This document shows positions 19,501 through 24,776 of a stretch of DNA of 64,000 bases, in pieces. Location: NCBI RefSeq assembly GCF_024172085.1, contig NZ_JAMZDZ010000001.1, positions 2,542,001 through 2,606,000 of the forward strand, in the 5' to 3' direction. The position numbers and the translations under genes are program-made. The stretch is from Hamadaea flava. Its GTDB lineage: Bacteria; Actinomycetota; Actinomycetes; Mycobacteriales; Micromonosporaceae. The stretch's first letter is position 1. Each line of letters opens with the position of its first letter. Under the pieces are notes generated by a model. That model saw only the letters and a program-made list of their open reading frames with translations, made no database searches and was not told where the DNA came from.

Positions 19501-22393
19501 CGAGGTGATCCGGATGACCGCCGCGATGTTCGGATCCACCGTGGCGGCTCAGGTCGACGCCGTTCTGTCTGATGTGGGCGTGGCGATCGCGGATCTGGCT
19601 GATCCCACCGACCAGGCTCTCGCCGAGAGCGCGCGGCGCAGCACACGTGCCGCCGAACGGGGTCGCCTGATCAACGACATCCTGCTGGAGCAGCACCGGC
19701 CCGGGCTGGTGACCGAGACCCCGGCCATCGCCGAGCTGCCCGTCCGGGGTACGCCGCTCGCCGGTGAGCCGCTCGCGCGGCGGATCTTCACTGCCACAAG
19801 GGACGTGCTGCTGAGCCGGGCGCTGACCGTGTCGGCGCATCGGCGTACCGGGGCGGACACGGTCGTCACCGCGCGGCACGACGGTTTGCAGGGTCCGGTC
19901 ACCATCACCGTCCGCCCCGGCCGCCTCGCTGCCGGAACGGCGACCCACGTGCGGATCGACACCGTCGACCGGACCGTCACCATCACGGTCGCGGCGGGGC
20001 TGACCGCGGACAACACGACCCTGCACCTGGCCGGTGCGCTGACGCAGGCGCTGGAGACCATCGCCCGCGCCGATCACGACCGCAAGACGGGCCCGGCCGA
20101 CGTTCTCGGCGAGCACCCGCTGACCTCGCGCGTGCGGCAGGACACGGACGGGTTGAGCCCGGCCGACATGGCACTCATCGCCCAGATCCAATGGCAGGCC
20201 GACCAGCTCGCCGTAGGCCAGCGGCCGACCGCGCTCGCCGCCTTGATGATCCTGCTGCACCGGGCCGGCGTACGCGACGGGCAGCGGCACGCCAAGCTGC
20301 GCCGGGAACTGCTTCTCCGGGCGTTGCCGACGCTCGCCGCCCGGCGGATCGACAACCTGCTGGACCTGGACCGCCATCTCGCGACGGCGCTCGGCGCCAT
20401 GCTTCCGACGACGATCGGCGTACCGACGCCGACCCGGTCGGTGGGCCGACGGGTGTTCACCGCCCGGGTGCCCACCCTGGGGCTCGAGTCGTCGGGATCG
20501 ATGAGCACGCCGCCGCACCAGCCGCTACGGCCGAGCGTACGCCGCGTCGCGGGCCGCCGGGCGGACCGGCTTGAACGGTTCGTCGCCGCGCGGCGGTACA
20601 AGGCGGCCCGGATGGGCGCCGATCGGATCGCGCAGATGCGAAGCCCGGTCGCGGCGGCATTGACCCGAACCGTGCTGTGGCCGGTGAAGTTCGTGCGGGC
20701 CCGCCCCTGGTCGCTGCTCACCACGAAGGTCCGCTACCAGCGACCGTGGCGAGTGTTCGCGTTCAGCAACAAGACCGGGTACACCCGCCTGCGATTGCCC
20801 GACGGCAGCCACACCTGGGTGGCGTACACGAAGACGACGGCGAGCCGGACGGTCAACCGGCTCGGGGCGATCCGCTTCTCGACCTTCACCCCCTGGAAGG
20901 ACAACGACGGCCCGGGCCGAGGCCACGACAATCAGTACGGTCCGACCGGGGTGCCGCCGGGCTACCTGTTCCCGCTCACCGGCCGGGCCTGGATCGACGC
21001 GATCGCCGCGCTCCTGGCACACCTGCCGATGATCACGGTCAGCGCCAAGGACGGCAGCGGCATCGGCACGCCCCTGCCGTTCGGCAACAAGGACACCGAG
21101 ACGCGGCCGACGACCGTCCGGGCCTTGGCCAACCTCGGCGAAGGCGTCACCGGGATCCTGGCCCGGTCGGACCCGTCGGCCGCGCTGGACCGGACGCACT
21201 CCTTCACGACGTACGCCTTCATCGGCACGTTCCTCGACGTGAAGATCTGGGGGGTCAAGCAGTTCTACATCTGGATCGGCGGCCAGGGCCTCGCGGCCAG
21301 TGGCAGCGAGGATTACGACAAGCTGATGTCGGACCTCCGCGAGATCCGGGAGAACGCCGCAAGGGTACGCACGGACGGCAAACGCCTCGCGAAGGTGCGA
21401 TCGGCGTTCCACCTGATGAAGGCGATCAACCGGTATCGCAAGATCTTCTCCGACGCCGGGATGGAGTTCCAGCCGCTCGTCTTCGAGGTCGGCTACTCCC
21501 ACCGGTACTCCCCGATCATGGACGCCCCGGATCGCCTGGACTGGGACACCGACCACGTGCACCACGACAACGACATGGTGCACGGCCCGTTCACTCAGGC
21601 CAACGACCGGGCCGGTTTGCAGACCAACCCGAACGTCGCTTTCTTCGTCGGCGCCTTCTCTCCCCGCAAGCTCATCCGCTTCCTCCTGAACCCGGTCAAC
21701 CCGCGAGCCTACGGGCGGGGCTTCCACCGTGTCCGCACCTGGGTCCAGCGGCCCGGTATCGACGTGACGCTCCAGCTGACCGAGGCACGGCCCATGCTGG
21801 AGTCGACTCTCCCACCGATGGCGACCTCGGCGACGCGCCTGCCGGACGCGGTCAACCGGGCGCTCCGGGACCGGTACCGGCAGCTCCTCGAACTACAGAG
21901 CCGCACGCCCGGCGAGGCCCTCGAACTCACGGACCTGGAACGGCTCGCCGAACGCAATCCCCGGCTCCGGCAGCTGTTCGGCCACGCCCGGAACCAGGTA
22001 CAGCAGAACCGATCGAATCCGGGCCCGCCGCAGCTCAACCGGATCGGCTCTCGAGGCTCCGGCCCGTCCTATCCGATGACCATGCACTCGGTCCGCGCCG
22101 TCGCGGCCAAGTACGGCATCGACCTCACCGGACTGCGGATCTCGATCAACAAAGCGGTCCGCGGCTGGCACGGCGTCACCCGGCCCGACGGGTCCATCGT
22201 CTTGTTCCGGGAGGCGTTCGCGAGCGAGGAGGACCTGGCCCGGACGCTCATCCACGAGCGGTTCCACCGGGACGAGCTGGCCGTCGGCCTGCCATACCCG
22301 TCGACCGCCGACGAGGCGGAGCGGTTCGAGGACCGGGCATACGAGCACGAGGAGACCTGGTGGGAGAATCAGCCCGTCCGGCCGGAGGGATGA
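7580..22393 (+). CDS. Giant type VII-linked polymorphic toxin-like protein (4,937 residues)
   Basis: Starts at GTG 7580. Layout by residue: helical WXG-like head (AAWGGDGG at 67-74); one or two membrane helices at about 122-155; amphipathic region to 340; Ala/Gln-rich coiled coil 340-465; twelve PPGTGPDGSPAA-type repeats 488-641; Asp/Thr repeats 747-818; module A 968-2845; Pro/Thr/Gly linker about 2846-2962; module B 2963-4807; C-terminal domain about 4830-4937. Each module opens with a papain-like Tox-PL-type domain: SDNCLL with Cys 1024 or 3022, AHMYAVF/GHAYAVF with His 1108 or 3107, and FYYAD with Asp 1134 or 3133. The rest of each module (~1,700 residues) is unrecognised. The C-terminus has HERFH (4892-4896), an HExxH zincin signature. 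Inferred role: an ESX-exported effector. No frameshift is seen. Confidence 0.85.
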   Translation: MIELWDFGEPWNEIRDALIWLGSGGSGWPQANEDQIRELAAAWRSVGERLQSGLSEANSAAADLVAAWGGDGGAAFAKSWQSLGHDVPQMLVDILLNGYDGNPPLVGSLEQSALDIEYDKISTLVEVAVVIIEIFVILVTAWLAFWAAWTAAGMRIAMGRAAIWAFMRGLIANAVRSFGQHGLSEGLKQELKQWAKHAIKWEVAKEIGAETGVDITAQLAQFAMGTRTSWDGKKTLASGIGGAAGALLSFATPIGENIAGKFTSKLGKTGINLGTRALDEFITEVGAETIANGVVYKNWNVNLGNLGNRIGSGMVRDKVSENADLSGNALDVTKSVLGLETRTQAAANAARQAAQNAANQAQTAAQQARQQATQAQQAANAATQQAQAAQQRANEANAAAQAAVARYGADSVQAREAATAAQNATRQAEIAQRGATQATAAAQHADTAAGNAEDAARQARENADRIPAPAGGTQPEPGTQPDDTSTPPPGTGPDGSPAAPPGTGPDGSPAAPPGTRPDGSPAAPPGTGPDGSPAVPPGTGPDGSPAAPPGTGPDGTPAAPPGTGPDGTPAAPPGTGPDGSPAAPPGTGPDGAPATPPGTGPDGTPGAPPVGSGVPAAPPGTSPDGTSTAPPGTGPDGAPATPPLGSGALRSPDVDGQPLASSDGETTPRPAGMPSTDSPQGADVGGDQTGPDGDQTTTSAPTRPTAPGAAPVGGGRGTLNTPHTGPDSTGVLPTAPVAPPGRRRTGDTDERTSTDPDNDTDERTSTDPDNDTDERTSTDPDNDTDERTSTDPENDTDENTTPEGQPDTDENTTPEGQPDTDGTAKREAGSNTDETGTTDPNTSADTNDDTSDDSDTDETAKPDANDDTDADGDQRGDTDGSTRTATKVSPRVTIAIAKLVMDSTVQAQMAAHEATRANALAQVLASTDGQVQITGPTSLTLDPDAGPDDDAQAPSTPPMGPTPLQGLLPDDSTAAGSQADVQRLFLMLGINPGDVPPLHPHPAGPWVGAANDGGPTVAGRSDNCLLFAASVHSTYFGHPSVAPANRTGRGFNASVLTTWAAAPFTAGDRNQGFADIEEQLRQQLGDDMDAGPMAFVAALDPLDSNVAHMYAVFARREPDPSNPGENHVVFYYADNNSTAAEATRPQVSPGTQLSSIMFDHAGTAVQPETALADDDPLLSAEIQGRPTNSRVSDLLGQIDTLLTTTGVPPADVLDDIERRLDEMGLIPGGTPVRWARLGRLSAGSTTDQDAFVTLMQEPGWRAAYERAAAMPNHIAEGVTGDPNPSAARTVALASAFATNPAPAYAGRPDTQAIDQVAAMISRMFGFEHAAVVTRSGNDLQITFDSIYSRSLRVEYAVLPPGQQVRLDWNGDDRFRLTVAHDADLTTPAARAEIQVRLAREIARIRLGGMDFRADDGSDRDMFGDVLQAYAGAGVNDVQHVLMVNRPAGQTGDTADVAAAVRLTQQSRAETARIMTLLQEAARANPRAAEAIVRLIAAEASWGDQLGSRLAPLLADLTLPTGSDRRAQRERTRTLQLVAATAQLAAAGFAQEFRNQGRQDSALLPSLIEAVDRARFALTVARARLASQNNEVRGVIRPRDAAFSPSIVATADRQRAALLTELNNRRADANAARPDPQGIVLPPLAGNAARLDSSLQRTLRNAAARLGFAEPSAEAVMLGRWGGPLHALGSQDPTPSTAEIVDGARTAIRQTIEDPTRVTVQDGDTGDARVLFQRTFTDAQGNQHTVAVTVHVQRSVNDRTAYVSDVRVTPDTRTDHGRPMHGQPAHRVRSDTRLVPRRQVRDSPDRVRARRSATRDSAVNEATRQALQALGVTLVQHGNSTTYDLTWPNGDGPARVRITTGRVRGGAVAEVRPPRFGDPTWEIRIPSRGVTRTGMMLDVAEALGLALGLHQDRESGRVTTQLPQALGRAARLAAVGHGQAIVAAPPAGTTWTPSTRRLSAEVHALVEDLQLRMDQPQYADRRSAVDTLLTETFGAAPAAAATTAVDQNGAAVADIADPAARRDAEAARRAAEVRGRGRMVTDILLGQHQPGMTSQTPVIGDLRTRGPALTGTDLADHIANTLPDIVTERGLTELGHRRDGDVTTTIVSHDGLAGGPVTVRVETATLPAGIAADTRIDLTARTVTVFLAEGLTADAATIHLLGEVTRSLETIGRVDARQTMPADPRRLPGQTREARERIRAQRRENERIRRRPIVPADILGDHPLNRRMHNDVYGASPSDAALAAQIQHLAEALATRQDPRELLNLVVMLHRAGVRNGQPHAELRRAVLSRLLTDTVAQQVNNLLNVDETLARAIEAGLPPNLESPAANRSVGRRRFTVHLPIGIDSTGSLSTPPHQPLHPTVRRVAGRNANRVERYVAARRFKISRMGADAIANAQTTWGSRTLRTVLWAPKYLRARGWALLTGKFRYQRPWRLVSFGTKTGFARVQLPDGSHRWVPYVQTSGSRGINRLGAIRFSTFTPWKDNNDPDKPPEHGPTIRPPRVPFILTGNHWLDLIATIIDHLPLVSASAKDGSGIGTPFPFGNKDSETRPTTIRAVTRLGDGITGVVGVVGVVGQTNPSPELQHTHSSTAYIFTGTFIDVKIGGVKQFYVWIGGQGFAVTGSEDYEQLLERLKPFIESWREHVAAGRKLRAAKAFARLLNEYRRIFSTDGAEFQPLVVEIGYGHRYTPWLTAPSITGHDVSDTHDNPDTPQVEHADDFHDPFTQANDRSGWQTNPNIAVYFGNFNPWAALRGAGRFVRSWHHRPSLTETLGLDDARPALPAAQTPAIAATPDTRADINIALTQRYADLLGRQATGSLTVAETTELHSLEAQAAQDPELGPLFAAVRGQQPPGSGPAGPTGPTGGQPVNPGPQGTAPAAPSATATPPGTTPTGGTTTSTTSTGPTATTSTPTTGPTTSSATNTGATTGNNPTASGPNPSGGPVNAAPVTAAPPATGVLPGADPSAALVANGQAAPGSQADDLNLRHHLGVRPGEAGPLHPHPASPWMNASNDGGLTVPGRSDNCLLWLMSVYHTYFGRPSVAPSNLTGKGFLARLVETWAGTKFQAHPDGTRGLSQVEEQLRQALPADADAGPMAFVITVDPHDRTAGHAYAVFARREPDPANPGQTRVVFYYADHGSTAGEPNRPPIDPDAQIYSMIFDQDGVPVQPAATAPTGGKRLSHALVAGRPTATGAADLTSRIDTLLSATGTPSTNVLDDLERQLDDMGLRPGGTHRRWNRLARMTSGSTVDVDAFVALMQEPDWRAAYVRAAETPNDVATVLTGEANDTPGRRIALATIFATNPAPAYAGRTDQEATALVTQLIGGDFRFEHQTTATVSGTDVQIAFSEHTTRTVRVEYAVLPPGQQVRLDWDAGTRTFRLAVAHDLDMSTPEARVRITRELGRVRLGGADFRSEHSGAQDVFLDVLQAYSYVGTADVSHVLAANRPPGLTGEAGDVAAAVRLVQRSRSEADRVLRVLLAAVAVDPAAAATITRLTAAEATNGDLPGRHLARLVGDLDLPPGRGRRVEQRRQQIGQLVAATLAVAGADLDQALAGQIVENELPSIVIAAVDHALFVRSYAQNRLGTRGVSRDAVLPSTAATFDATFLGAAEAARTELLAEIAARTDNPTSIIVPRLAGSGGNLDLALQSALRGEAATLGFAEPSREAAVLARWGQTLHSLGGRSARGVTPSTADQLDAERDLVRRTLAEPDRVSIQDGDHGDAHVLFQKRFTDAQGRTRVVEVTVHVHRFLADRAASIVDVQVATDLRIDFGRPMSGAPPRRVLVRTLLTDRSRVHDPGDMLDIHSPHEALQANARALHQAAAALGVTVQQEGRSPAFRLTWPNGDGPSRITLDSGPTRGSSIAEVRPPRPGSQTWAIRIPPSRMSRSGLPLDLAEALGMALGRHLAQNSGLVMTEQPTALAQAARLAAVAVGRATAGPMPSANVAHSRAARLAAEAHALIDGLGLRLDQPEHAARRAEVIRMTAAMFGSTVAAQVDAVLSDVGVAIADLADPTDQALAESARRSTRAAERGRLINDILLEQHRPGLVTETPAIAELPVRGTPLAGEPLARRIFTATRDVLLSRALTVSAHRRTGADTVVTARHDGLQGPVTITVRPGRLAAGTATHVRIDTVDRTVTITVAAGLTADNTTLHLAGALTQALETIARADHDRKTGPADVLGEHPLTSRVRQDTDGLSPADMALIAQIQWQADQLAVGQRPTALAALMILLHRAGVRDGQRHAKLRRELLLRALPTLAARRIDNLLDLDRHLATALGAMLPTTIGVPTPTRSVGRRVFTARVPTLGLESSGSMSTPPHQPLRPSVRRVAGRRADRLERFVAARRYKAARMGADRIAQMRSPVAAALTRTVLWPVKFVRARPWSLLTTKVRYQRPWRVFAFSNKTGYTRLRLPDGSHTWVAYTKTTASRTVNRLGAIRFSTFTPWKDNDGPGRGHDNQYGPTGVPPGYLFPLTGRAWIDAIAALLAHLPMITVSAKDGSGIGTPLPFGNKDTETRPTTVRALANLGEGVTGILARSDPSAALDRTHSFTTYAFIGTFLDVKIWGVKQFYIWIGGQGLAASGSEDYDKLMSDLREIRENAARVRTDGKRLAKVRSAFHLMKAINRYRKIFSDAGMEFQPLVFEVGYSHRYSPIMDAPDRLDWDTDHVHHDNDMVHGPFTQANDRAGLQTNPNVAFFVGAFSPRKLIRFLLNPVNPRAYGRGFHRVRTWVQRPGIDVTLQLTEARPMLESTLPPMATSATRLPDAVNRALRDRYRQLLELQSRTPGEALELTDLERLAERNPRLRQLFGHARNQVQQNRSNPGPPQLNRIGSRGSGPSYPMTMHSVRAVAAKYGIDLTGLRISINKAVRGWHGVTRPDGSIVLFREAFASEEDLARTLIHERFHRDELAVGLPYPSTADEAERFEDRAYEHEETWWENQPVRPEG
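9041..9502 (+). repeat. 36-bp tandem coding repeats (PPGTGPDGSPAA stalk)
   Basis: Ten consecutive 36-bp units (9041-9400), one 30-bp variant, then two more 36-bp units. They encode a 12-residue motif with variation mainly in the last five residues (SPAA, TPAA, APAT). They lie in one reading frame inside the giant gene and probably form an extended Pro/Gly stalk. Confidence 0.9.
9818..10033 (+). repeat. 36-bp tandem coding repeats (DTDERTSTDPDN and variant)
   Basis: Four nearly identical 36-bp units (9818-9961) encode DTDERTSTDPDN, with one Asn-to-Glu change. Two identical 36-bp units of a related type (DTDENTTPEGQP) follow. The very low divergence at DNA level points to recent slippage expansion. 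The segment is highly acidic and resembles a calcium- or cell-wall-associated spacer. Confidence 0.88.
10480..16115 (+). repeat. Module A of the giant gene (first copy of a ~5.6-kb internal duplication)
   Basis: Encodes residues about 968-2845: papain-like domain, then a long unrecognised region ending with FSTFTPWKDN, SAKDGSGIGTPFPFGNKD and FTQANDRSGWQTNPN blocks. Every one of these blocks recurs in module B almost exactly 6,000 bp later. The copies are now clearly diverged at protein level, but a stretch of about 35 identical bases survives near 11640 and 17640. Confidence 0.85.
15272..15298 (+). repeat. Three 9-bp tandem units (GTCGTCGGT) inside module A
   Basis: Three copies of GTCGTCGGY encode VVG-VVG-VVG within module A. 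Module B has no such expansion at the equivalent place, so this is a recent small in-frame slippage. Confidence 0.8.
16470..22000 (+). repeat. Module B of the giant gene (second copy of the internal duplication)
   Basis: Encodes residues about 2963-4807 in the same order as module A: papain-like domain with Cys, His and Asp retained, then VEYAVLPPGQQVRLDW, FSTFTPWKDN, SAKDGSGIGTPLPFGNKD and FTQANDRAGLQTNPN. It lacks the insertion TMPADPRRLPGQT seen in A near residue 2180 and differs at the tail. Both copies keep their catalytic triads, so neither looks decayed. Confidence 0.85.
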
Positions 22394-22396
22394 CAC

Positions 22397-22681
22397 GTGG
22401 CGACCTGGGAACAGTGGCAAGACGCCTACGAGGCGGCGTACGAGGCCGTCCCGGCGGACCCGCCGACGAGCTGTCCCAACTGCGGCCACGAGACCCTGCG
22501 GCTGGTCTTCACCGGCGACGTCGGCAAGGGCGTCGGCTACGGCGCGTTCTGGTGCGACACCTGCCTGCAGGGCATCTCGATCTCCCGGGCGCCCCTTCCG
22601 GAGGGCGCGGTCGTGCGGGACATCCACGCCGATCCGGCCGATCGGGAGCCGAAGATCCCCAACTACACCCTCGTCAACTGA
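22397..22681 (+). CDS. Small zinc-ribbon protein, candidate immunity partner of the giant protein
   Basis: 94 residues with two CxxC knuckles: CPNCG (about residue 26) and CDTC (about residue 54), spaced like a zinc ribbon. The N-terminus is acidic and aromatic (WEQWQDAYEAAYEAV). The GTG start is only 3 bp after the stop of the giant gene, with a GGAGG inside the end of that gene as ribosome site, so the two are cotranslated. A small gene directly after a polymorphic toxin is usually its immunity gene, and this one may guard against the HExxH domain. That role is inference; the sequence itself shows only the metal-binding ribbon. Confidence 0.75.
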   Translation: MATWEQWQDAYEAAYEAVPADPPTSCPNCGHETLRLVFTGDVGKGVGYGAFWCDTCLQGISISRAPLPEGAVVRDIHADPADREPKIPNYTLVN

Positions 22682-22685
22682 GGAC

Positions 22686-24776
22686 TCAGCGCCACCACAG
22701 TGGACGCGGGTCGATCCACCACAGCAGACGACGGCGGCGGCTCGCCTTTCGGCGTACTCGGTGGATCAGATCCGCGGCCTGCTCGACAGCCGGTTCGGCG
22801 GCCAGGTCCGCGGCAGGGTCGGCGAACTCCGCGCGGTTCACCGCCTGTGGCAAATCGTCGCGCGGTTCCACGGCCACCGCGTCGCTGACGGCGGCCACGA
22901 CTTCCGTCGCGGTCCAATATGGTCTGATGGGTACGCCGCCCAGCCGAGCGCCGTCCCGCAGTTCGGCCCAGGCCCCGCGTACGCGGCCCGCGTCGTCGGC
23001 GACGGCGAGCCGCAGGCGGCTGCGGCGGATGCGCAGCAGGGCCACGAGGGCGAACGCGAGCGGGAAGAGAGCCGTCGTCCAGGCCAGCCAGAGCCACGAT
23101 CCGCGTACGCCGCCCGGCGGTTCGGCCTCCGGCGTCATGATCTCCACGTCCGGGGCGGTCGACGGGTCCTCGCCGGCGTCCGGAGACTGCTCGGGTTCGG
23201 CCGACAGCGACGGGCGGGGCGACGCCGACGGGGCGGTCGTGCTGGTCGCCGGGGGCGCGGTGACGTCGATGCCGACCCAACCGACCGGATCGAGGTAGAT
23301 CTCCGGCCAGGCTCGGGCGTCGGCGGCGGTCACCGTCACGGGCCCGTTGCCCGTCGCGGCGGTGAATCCGACTACCACCCGCGCCGGGATGCCCAGCGCG
23401 CGGGCGAGGACGGCGTACGCCGTGGCGAACTGCTCCGAGGTGCCCCGGCCGCCGCCGGCGGCCGGAGTCGCCGTGAGGAAGCGGACGATGCTCGGATAGC
23501 CGCTGCCACCCGGAGCGCGGGGGTCGTAGCGGTACGTCGTCTTGAGCCACCGCGCCAGGTTGAGCGCCTGCGCGTACGGCAGGCCGTCGCCGGCCGCCGT
23601 CAACGCCAGTTCGGGGATGCGGCCGGTGTTGCCGGTGGGCAGTTCCCGGTACCGGTCGTACTTGGCCGAGCGGGGCAACTGCGCGGTCGCCAGCTGCACC
23701 TGGGTCGGGGCCGGGACGGCCGCGTCGACGGCGTACGTGAGACCGGGGTGCAGCCCGTCGGTCACGGCGACCGCACCGGACTCCTCGTCAACGGCGATCG
23801 CGACGCCGGAGACCCGGCGCAGCCCGTCCGGTACGGGCAGCCAGCTGCCGGTCAGCTCGGCGACGGTGACCGTGGCGTGCACCTGGTCGACGGCGATCGC
23901 CGGGTTCGGCACCCCACCACGGTCGCCCCCGGCAGCACGGTAGGTGGTGGCGGGCAGCCAGCTCGTGCCGTCGAAGTCGCCGAGCACGGCCCAGCGCAAC
24001 GTCACCGGCCGGTCGGCGGTGATCCGCAGGAGCGGCTGCTCGGGATGCACCCCCCAGCGGCCGACGAGGCTGAGCGGATGGGTCTGCGGCGGTGCCTGCA
24101 CTGGTGCGATCACGTACGCCCGCAGGTCGGGCGGGGCCGCGGTGACCCCCGCCAGCAGCGGCGGGGCCAGGAGTAGCGTGCCACCGGCGAGCGCCACGGC
24201 GACCAGCGCCGCGGTGGCGAGCCGCAGCAGCCGGGGCCCGGCTCTCCGCGTATGAGCCGGAACGGGCCGGAGCACGACGAGCAGCAACGCGAGCGCGGCG
24301 ATGAGCACCGCGGTGCGGCGATAGTTCGTGCCGGCCTGTGGACCGGCGAGCACGAGCATCGCCGTGGCCAGCGCCACCAGCGGCAACGCGGCCGCGCCCG
24401 GACGACGGCCGCGAGCCAGCGCGGAGGCCGCCGAGACCGCGAGCCAGGTGGCGACGACCGGCAGGGCCAGGGTGTCCACCCGGGACGGTACGGGCGACGC
24501 GCTGGTCAGCAGCCGTGCTCCCGCGTGGGTGACCGAGTCCATGAGGCTGATCGGGCCGGGCAGCCAGTGGTGGAGTCCGATCAGGACGGCTTCAAGCCCG
24601 GCCGCCGCGGCCAGAATGTGCCAGCGGCGGCGGGGAATCAGACCGAGCAGCGCCGCTCCCGCCGACGTCGCGGCGAGCGTGATCAGCGCCTCGCGGCCGG
24701 CGTAGAGCCCGGCGATCTGGCCGCCCGCGACGGTTCCGGCGACGGCGAGCGTCAGCGCGATGACGAGACGTTCCAC
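22686..24776 (-). CDS. TgpA-like membrane protein with transglutaminase-like domain, active site altered
   Basis: 696 residues. N-terminal half: about six membrane helices and a DUF3488-type region. Then a periplasmic transglutaminase-like domain, a Pro/Ser-rich linker, another membrane helix (LWLAWTTALFPLAFALVALL) and a cytosolic tail. The nucleophile segment reads RGTSEQFATAYAVLARALG with Ser 447 in place of Cys, and the His of the usual HAWPE reads RAWPE (Arg 488). Asp 504 in GIDVTAP is kept. It is therefore probably not an active transglutaminase. The GTG at 24776 overlaps the end of the DUF58 gene by 25 bp, so the two are coupled. In related gene clusters a MoxR ATPase, DUF58 and TgpA act together. 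Confidence 0.85.
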   Translation of the reverse strand: MERLVIALTLAVAGTVAGGQIAGLYAGREALITLAATSAGAALLGLIPRRRWHILAAAAGLEAVLIGLHHWLPGPISLMDSVTHAGARLLTSASPVPSRVDTLALPVVATWLAVSAASALARGRRPGAAALPLVALATAMLVLAGPQAGTNYRRTAVLIAALALLLVVLRPVPAHTRRAGPRLLRLATAALVAVALAGGTLLLAPPLLAGVTAAPPDLRAYVIAPVQAPPQTHPLSLVGRWGVHPEQPLLRITADRPVTLRWAVLGDFDGTSWLPATTYRAAGGDRGGVPNPAIAVDQVHATVTVAELTGSWLPVPDGLRRVSGVAIAVDEESGAVAVTDGLHPGLTYAVDAAVPAPTQVQLATAQLPRSAKYDRYRELPTGNTGRIPELALTAAGDGLPYAQALNLARWLKTTYRYDPRAPGGSGYPSIVRFLTATPAAGGGRGTSEQFATAYAVLARALGIPARVVVGFTAATGNGPVTVTAADARAWPEIYLDPVGWVGIDVTAPPATSTTAPSASPRPSLSAEPEQSPDAGEDPSTAPDVEIMTPEAEPPGGVRGSWLWLAWTTALFPLAFALVALLRIRRSRLRLAVADDAGRVRGAWAELRDGARLGGVPIRPYWTATEVVAAVSDAVAVEPRDDLPQAVNRAEFADPAADLAAEPAVEQAADLIHRVRRKASRRRRLLWWIDPRPLWWR

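Noticed and set aside
10817-20518. Long minus-strand open frames opposite the giant gene (about 1,350 and 1,110 codons)
   Set aside because: They are GC-bias shadows of the plus-strand gene, Arg/Gly/Pro-rich without motifs, and would be antisense to conserved catalytic domains.
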